Below are positions 59,922-64,000 of a DNA stretch of 64,000 nt, piece after piece (within the stretch, counting starts at the first letter, position 1; each line of letters opens with the position of its first letter). Below the pieces are notes generated by a model. That model was not told the DNA's origin, did no database searches, and was given only the letters and a program-made list of their open reading frames with translations. The translations under genes and the position numbers were made by a program. The DNA is from Oscillospiraceae bacterium (GTDB taxonomy: Bacteria > Bacillota > Clostridia > Oscillospirales > Ruminococcaceae). The stretch is taken from positions 62,001 through 126,000 of the forward strand of contig JAFQIY010000016.1 in assembly GCA_017415165.1 (NCBI GenBank). Direction: 5' to 3'.

Positions 59922-61169
59922 TCAGCGGATTTGTCCGTTACCGTCGATAAGATACTTCATTGAAGTCAGCTCACGCAGTCCCATAGGACCTCTTGCGTGA
60001 AGCTTCTGTGTGGAGATGCCGATTTCAGCGCCGAAGCCGAACATACCGCCGTCTGTAAAGCGTGTAGAAACATTAACGTAAACAGCCGCCGCGTCAATCT
60101 CATTTCTGAAGCGGTCAGCGTTGGAAAGGCTGTTTGTAACGATACATTCGCTGTGACCTGTTGTGTACTTGTTGATGTGGTCGATTGCTTCATCAATATC
60201 GGAAACAACCTTCACGGAAATTATGTAGTTAAGGAACTCGGTGGCGTAGTCCTCCTCAGTTGCAGGAACAACACACTCGCCGAGAATTGCCGCTGTCTTT
60301 TCACAGCCTCGGATTTCAACATTGTGACCGTCAAGGCGTGCCTTGATTGCAGGGAGAGCCTTCTCAGCGATATTCTCGTGAACAAGCAATGACTCGACAG
60401 CGTTGCACACGGAAGGACGCTGAGTTTTGCCGTTGTCAACAATATTCACAGCCATTTCGATGTCAGCTGTTTCGTCAACAAAAACGTGACAGTTGCCAAC
60501 ACCTGTTTCGATTACAGGTACGGTTGCGTTTTCCTTTACCGCACGGATAAGTCCTCCGCCGCCTCGTGGAATAAGCACGTCAAGGTAGTTACTGCACTTC
60601 ATCATCTGAGTTGTAACCTCTCTTGTTGTGTCGTCCACAAACTGAACAGCGTCCTCAGGCAGACCTGTCTCAGCAATTGCACCTCGCATAATTTCGCAAA
60701 GGCACTTGTTGGAATTGTAAGCCTCCTTGCCGCCGCGGAGGATAACCACGTTGCCTGTTTTAAGGCAAAGCACAGCGGCGTCAACCGTAACATTAGGACG
60801 TGACTCATAGATAATTCCGATTACACCGAGCGGTACACGGATTTTTGTAATTCTCATACCGTTAGGACGTACTGAACCGCTGTCAGTTGTGCCGACAGGG
60901 TCGTCAAGCTTGATAACATTTCCAATATCGTCAGCGATAGCCTTAACACGTTCCTCTGTAAGGCGGAGTCTGTCCTGCATTACAACGGAAACGCCGTTTT
61001 CGTCAGCCTTTTCGATATCAATTGCGTTAGCCGCAAGGATTTTGTCTGTGTTGTCGCAAAGCGCCTTTGCAATTGCCGCAAGCGCCTTGTTTTTCAGTTC
61101 TGTAGAAGCACAACGCAGAGCCTTTTCGGAAGCCTTTGCCTTTGCACCGAGAGTTTCAATATAGTTCAT
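59922..61169 (-). CDS. proA: Gamma-glutamyl phosphate reductase
   Basis: 415 residues. ProA reduces gamma-glutamyl phosphate to glutamate-5-semialdehyde with NADPH, the second step of proline synthesis. The family sequences PLGVIGIIYESRPNVTVDAAVLCLKTGN, GGKEAYNSN, PRGGGGLIRAV and the catalytic Cys in RPSVCNAVESLLVH are present, and FGFGAEIGISTQKLHARGPMGL ends the protein. GGAGGTGCG precedes the ATG. It follows proB by 12 bases. Confidence 0.97.
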   Translation of the reverse strand: MNYIETLGAKAKASEKALRCASTELKNKALAAIAKALCDNTDKILAANAIDIEKADENGVSVVMQDRLRLTEERVKAIADDIGNVIKLDDPVGTTDSGSVRPNGMRITKIRVPLGVIGIIYESRPNVTVDAAVLCLKTGNVVILRGGKEAYNSNKCLCEIMRGAIAETGLPEDAVQFVDDTTREVTTQMMKCSNYLDVLIPRGGGGLIRAVKENATVPVIETGVGNCHVFVDETADIEMAVNIVDNGKTQRPSVCNAVESLLVHENIAEKALPAIKARLDGHNVEIRGCEKTAAILGECVVPATEEDYATEFLNYIISVKVVSDIDEAIDHINKYTTGHSECIVTNSLSNADRFRNEIDAAAVYVNVSTRFTDGGMFGFGAEIGISTQKLHARGPMGLRELTSMKYLIDGNGQIR

Positions 61170-61181
61170 AACGCACCTCCG

Positions 61182-61970
61182 TCACTTACTTGTAAAAATC
61201 GTACCAACATCTTTTCCGTCAAAAAGGTCATAAAGAACCGACGGATTTCTGCCGTTGAGAATAGCCATATCAATTCCTGCACCCATTGCAATTTCAGCGG
61301 CGTGGATTTTAGTAATCATACCGCCTGTGCCAAGACCTGAGCCTGCACCGCCTGCAAGACCACGGATTTCATCGGTAATCTCGTTGACAACGGGGATAAG
61401 CTTTGCATCAGGGTTATCCTTAGGGTTGCCGTCGAAAAGTCCGTCGATATCGGAAAGGATAACAAGCATATCCGAATGGCTCATAATTGCAACAAGAGCC
61501 GCAAGGCTGTCGTTTTCGCCAAGCTCAAGCTCCAGCTCATCAATTGCAACTGTGTCGTTTTCGTTTACGACAGGAATAACGTTGTGGCTGATAAGCTTTT
61601 CAAAAGTGTTCTCAACGTTGTTCTTACGTGGTGTATCAATTATGTACTTTGTAAGAAGAATTTGTGCAACGTTGAGGTTATACTCGCCGAAAAGCTTGTC
61701 GTAAATGTACATCAGCTCACACTGACCAACAGCCGCACAAGCCTGCTTCATCGGCGTATCCTTAGGACGCTCGGAAAGTCCCATTTTTGACATCCCCAGA
61801 CCGATAGCACCCGAAGATACGAGGACAATTTCCTTGCCGCTGTTCTGCAGGTCGGCAAGTACCTTCACAAAGCGCTCCATACGGCGGATATTGAGTCTGC
61901 CTGTTTTATGGGTAAGGGTGGAAGTACCAACCTTGATTACAATTCTTTTTTTATCGTCGATATTGAACAT
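61182..61970 (-). CDS. proB: Glutamate 5-kinase, short form without PUA domain
   Basis: 262 residues. ProB phosphorylates glutamate at the gamma position, the feedback-controlled first step of proline synthesis. The amino-acid kinase domain is complete (RIVIKVGTSTLTHKTGRL, LVSSGAIGLGMSKM, PVVNENDTVAIDELELELGENDSLAALVA, GTGGMITKIHAAEIAMGAG). The C-terminal PUA domain of the longer (about 367-residue) form is missing, as in several other Gram-positives. It lies between the dehydrogenase and proA genes. Confidence 0.96.
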   Translation of the reverse strand: MFNIDDKKRIVIKVGTSTLTHKTGRLNIRRMERFVKVLADLQNSGKEIVLVSSGAIGLGMSKMGLSERPKDTPMKQACAAVGQCELMYIYDKLFGEYNLNVAQILLTKYIIDTPRKNNVENTFEKLISHNVIPVVNENDTVAIDELELELGENDSLAALVAIMSHSDMLVILSDIDGLFDGNPKDNPDAKLIPVVNEITDEIRGLAGGAGSGLGTGGMITKIHAAEIAMGAGIDMAILNGRNPSVLYDLFDGKDVGTIFTSK

Positions 61971-61982
61971 AATAGTACCTTC

Positions 61983-62930
61983 TTAATTTACTGTATTTAT
62001 AGGGTAACCCTCAATAAATGCCTTCACGTTTTCGGCAACCACCTTAACAAGTCTTTCTCTTGTTTCAAGAGGAGCCCAGGCAATATGCGGAGTGATTATG
62101 CAGTTCTTTGCACCGATAAGCGGACAATCCTCAGACATAGGCTCCTGACAGAGAACGTCCAGCGCCGCACCTGCAATTTTACCGCTGTTGAGTGCGTCGG
62201 CGAGGTCCTGCTCATTTACAACGGGACCGCGGCTTGTGTTGATTATCACACAAGATGGCTTGCAATAGCTGAGCGTTTCCCTGTTGATAAGTCCCATAGT
62301 TTCCTCTGTAAGAGGACAATGTGCGGTAATCACATCAGCCTCGCTGAAAAGCTCTTTAAGTCCCACAAACTTTACGGAGCCGTCCTGCTTTGCGGTACGG
62401 GTATTTACGATAACATTCATATTGAATGCCTGTGCAATGTGAGCAACCTTGCGTCCGATTGAGCCATAACCGATAATGCCGATAGTCTTGCCGGCAAGCT
62501 CCTGAATAGGGTACAGGAAATCAGAAAAGGTTTCCGACTTAATCCAGCCGCCGCTTTGCACGAACTTGTTGTATGCTGATGTACGGCTTGCAAAGTGCAG
62601 AATGAACGAGAAAACAAGCTGAGCAACCGCCGCTGTTGAATAAGCGGGAACGTTGCACACGGTAATTCCGAGTTCATTGCAGGTTTTGATGTCAACGTTG
62701 TTGTAGCCTGTTGCACACAAACCTATGTATTTCAGATTAGGACACGCACGAAGCACATCAGCTGTGAAAGGTGTCTTGTTGCAGAGCACAATTTCAGCGT
62801 CGCCCACGTTTTCCACGATTTTGTCAACGGGAGTAAGCGGAAATTCCCTTACTTCGCCCAGTTTATAAATTTCATCAAAGGAAACATCGCCCCTTGATAC
62901 GGTTTTTGCTTCAAGAATAGCAATTTTCAT
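61983..62930 (-). CDS. D-isomer 2-hydroxyacid dehydrogenase (glycerate dehydrogenase-like)
   Basis: 315 residues with the NAD-binding Rossmann motif GKTIGIIGYGSIGRKVA and the catalytic triad residues Arg in INTSRGPVV, Glu in LCQEP and His in TPHIAWAP. The sequence is closest in style to HprA-like hydroxypyruvate/glycerate dehydrogenases, but the substrate cannot be stated with certainty. No ACT domain is present, so it is not a full-length SerA. It overlaps mscL by one base (TAATG) and precedes proB by 12 bases. Confidence 0.9.
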   Translation of the reverse strand: MKIAILEAKTVSRGDVSFDEIYKLGEVREFPLTPVDKIVENVGDAEIVLCNKTPFTADVLRACPNLKYIGLCATGYNNVDIKTCNELGITVCNVPAYSTAAVAQLVFSFILHFASRTSAYNKFVQSGGWIKSETFSDFLYPIQELAGKTIGIIGYGSIGRKVAHIAQAFNMNVIVNTRTAKQDGSVKFVGLKELFSEADVITAHCPLTEETMGLINRETLSYCKPSCVIINTSRGPVVNEQDLADALNSGKIAGAALDVLCQEPMSEDCPLIGAKNCIITPHIAWAPLETRERLVKVVAENVKAFIEGYPINTVN

Positions 62931-63394
62931 TATGCCTTGACCTCTTCCTTTTCTTCAACTTCAAGTTCAGAGGTACAGTGTGGGCAGCGTGTTGCTTCGA
63001 TAGCAATTTCCGAAGTACAGTAAGGGCACTTCTTTGTTGTAGGTGCAGCAGGTGCTTCCGGCTTCTTGACAATCTTGCTTGCTGTGTTTGCTGTCTTTAC
63101 AATAATGAAAAGAACAAAAGCAACGATGAGGAAGTTAATTACAGCTGTAATAAATGCACCGTACTTGATAGCAACGCTTTCAACTGTGCCGTCTTCAAGA
63201 GTTTTCTTGCCGATTTCGATAGCAAGCTGGCTGAAATCCTTCTTGAAGATGATACCGATAATCGGGGAAATAAGGTCGTTTACCACAGAGTCGATGATAG
63301 CCTTGAATGCAGCACCGATGATAACACCGACAGCCATATCGAGGACGTTGCCTCTCATTGCAAATTCCTTGAATTCATTAAAAAACTTTTTCAT
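62930..63394 (-). CDS. mscL: Large-conductance mechanosensitive channel with C-terminal zinc ribbon
   Basis: 154 residues. The MscL core is typical: FFNEFKEFAMRGNVLDMAVGVIIGAAFKAIIDSVVNDLISP with the first helix and FITAVINFLIVAFVLFIIVK as the second. It opens under membrane tension to release solutes after osmotic downshock. The tail carries a zinc-ribbon-like unit with Cys123, Cys126, Cys137 and Cys140 (CPYC ... CPHC), an addition to the short helix bundle of E. coli MscL. AGGGAG precedes the ATG. It is the first gene of the run to ahcY. Confidence 0.95.
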   Translation of the reverse strand: MKKFFNEFKEFAMRGNVLDMAVGVIIGAAFKAIIDSVVNDLISPIIGIIFKKDFSQLAIEIGKKTLEDGTVESVAIKYGAFITAVINFLIVAFVLFIIVKTANTASKIVKKPEAPAAPTTKKCPYCTSEIAIEATRCPHCTSELEVEEKEEVKA

Positions 63395-63454
63395 TATAAT
63401 ATTCTCCCTTTAATTTTACTTTCTGCGGAAACACTTATCCACATTAACCTGTAT

Positions 63455-63483
63455 ATTATAGCACATTTCTCAATCCTTTTCAA
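63455..63483 (-). promoter_or_regulatory. Promoter of mscL and following genes
   Basis: Minus-strand TTGAAA (63478-63483), a 17-base spacer and TATAAT (63455-63460), about 55 bases before the mscL ATG. Confidence 0.85.
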
Positions 63484-63501
63484 TAGTTTTCGGGAACAAA
63501 G

Positions 63502-63530
63502 TTGATTTAAGAATACTTGTGTGATATAAT
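63502..63530 (+). promoter_or_regulatory. Promoter of the last GNAT gene
   Basis: TTGATT (63502-63507), a 17-base spacer and TATAAT (63525-63530), close to the ribosome binding site GAGGAGA. It is divergent from the mscL promoter. Confidence 0.8.
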
Positions 63531-63550
63531 TTACCCGAGGAGATGATACT

Positions 63551-64000
63551 ATGCCGATTGAAATAAGACCTGTTACTACGAATGACTCTGCTGAACTGCT
63601 GGGAATATATGCTCCCTATGTAACAGAAACGGCTATTACATTTGAGTATGACGTCCCGACAGCTGACGAATTTACAGAACGTATCAGAAGCACGCTTGAA
63701 AAATATCCCTACATTGCCGCTGTTGAGAATGGTGAAATTATAGGCTACGCTTACGCAGGGGTGTTCAAAAGCCGTGCCGCTTATGATTACGATGTTGAGG
63801 TTACGATATACATAAAAAAAGAACACCGCAGAAGCGGTGTAGGAAAGCTGCTTTACAGCGAACTTGAACAACTGCTGAAAAAGCAAGGCATAACCAACCT
63901 TTATGCGTGCATAGCCTGCACGGAAAACGAGGACGAATTTCTCACAAATGACAGCGTGGAATTCCACCAGCGTATGGGTTACCGCCTTGTCGGCACGTTT
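63551..64000 (+). CDS. GNAT acetyltransferase, phosphinothricin-acetyltransferase-like (partial)
   Basis: The first 150 residues; the frame is open at the right edge. The opening IEIRPVTTNDSAELLGIYAPYVTETAITFEY and AAVENGEIIGYAYAGVFKSRAAYDYDVEVTIYI are characteristic of the PAT/Bar-like subgroup, and KKEHRRSGVGKLLYSELEQLL holds the acetyl-CoA loop. SVEFHQRMGYRLVGTF is the final strand and helix region. Members acetylate phosphinothricin, methionine derivatives or other amines; the substrate here is unknown. The ATG at 63551 has GAGGAGA upstream. Confidence 0.9.
   Translation, partial: MPIEIRPVTTNDSAELLGIYAPYVTETAITFEYDVPTADEFTERIRSTLEKYPYIAAVENGEIIGYAYAGVFKSRAAYDYDVEVTIYIKKEHRRSGVGKLLYSELEQLLKKQGITNLYACIACTENEDEFLTNDSVEFHQRMGYRLVGTF

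Noticed and set aside
63470-63967. 165-codon minus-strand open frame near the right end
   Set aside because: It lies opposite the clear GNAT gene and across two promoters, and it has no domain or ribosome binding site.

Overview
The window looks like chromosomal DNA of a low-to-moderate GC Gram-positive anaerobe of the class Clostridia, most likely a Ruminococcus-like member of the Oscillospiraceae. This placement is inferred from gene content and style: AAAGGAG-type ribosome binding sites, frequent TTG starts, T-box and L10-leader regulation, PadR/DUF2812, CsoR/CopA, RqcH and heterodimeric ABC exporters. There are no rRNA or tRNA genes, prophage, transposase genes or CRISPR arrays. Genes are dense on both strands.

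Layout. 1-3.1 kb: end of a membrane protein, a GNAT acetyltransferase behind a structured leader that includes a small reading frame, an AraC regulator and a FliB-like lysine methylase. 3.2-6.5 kb: carB. 6.5-12.1 kb: asparagine metabolism. It holds an N-terminally truncated asparagine synthase lacking the glutaminase cysteine, then asnA and asnS under a T-box whose apparent specifier is AAC (Asn); a MaoC-like hydratase and a second GNAT gene interrupt it. 12.2-15.7 kb: a six-gene PadR operon with repeated operator-like sequences (two small beta-barrel proteins, PadR, DUF2812, CPBP protease, DUF4177-like). 15.7-21.1 kb: PcrA helicase, an NSS transporter and an AI-2E family permease. 21.1-23.9 kb: csoR-copA-copZ with two CsoR operators. 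23.9-30.1 kb: a translation and RNA maintenance cluster (rqcH, rlmA, a trmK-nif3 fusion) with unknown membrane proteins. 30.2-32.7 kb: a rhomboid-like pseudoprotease, then rplJ-rplL with an L10 leader. 32.8-43.1 kb: a nucleotidyltransferase, a Na/Pi cotransporter followed by a KdpDE-like two-component pair, a heterodimeric ABC exporter behind an attenuator-like hairpin, and a chemoreceptor.

43.1-50.5 kb holds the most interesting block. It is one operon with a near-consensus promoter that encodes a vWA protein, a PP2C phosphatase and a zinc-ribbon protein kinase (the TerY-P phosphorylation triad of Ter stress systems), then a P-type-ATPase-like protein whose catalytic motifs are largely lost, a beta-helix/TerD fusion and a nitroreductase. 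50.5-53 kb is AT-richer and accessory-like: a SLOG-like protein divergent from an Xre regulator, an S41 protease, and a SUKH/SMI1 immunity-like protein. 53-56.8 kb is a MacAB-type export operon with two promoters and palindromic operators.

56.9-57.23 kb is a gene-free palindromic repeat element flanked by identical 24-nt hairpins. 57.2-63.4 kb is a co-oriented run: mscL (with zinc ribbon), a 2-hydroxyacid dehydrogenase, proB, proA, an unknown bitopic protein, ybaK and ahcY. This pairs an osmotic safety valve with proline synthesis. The window ends inside another GNAT gene.

Protein families were assigned by recognising motifs in translated sequence, without database searches. Promoters and hairpins were read by eye.
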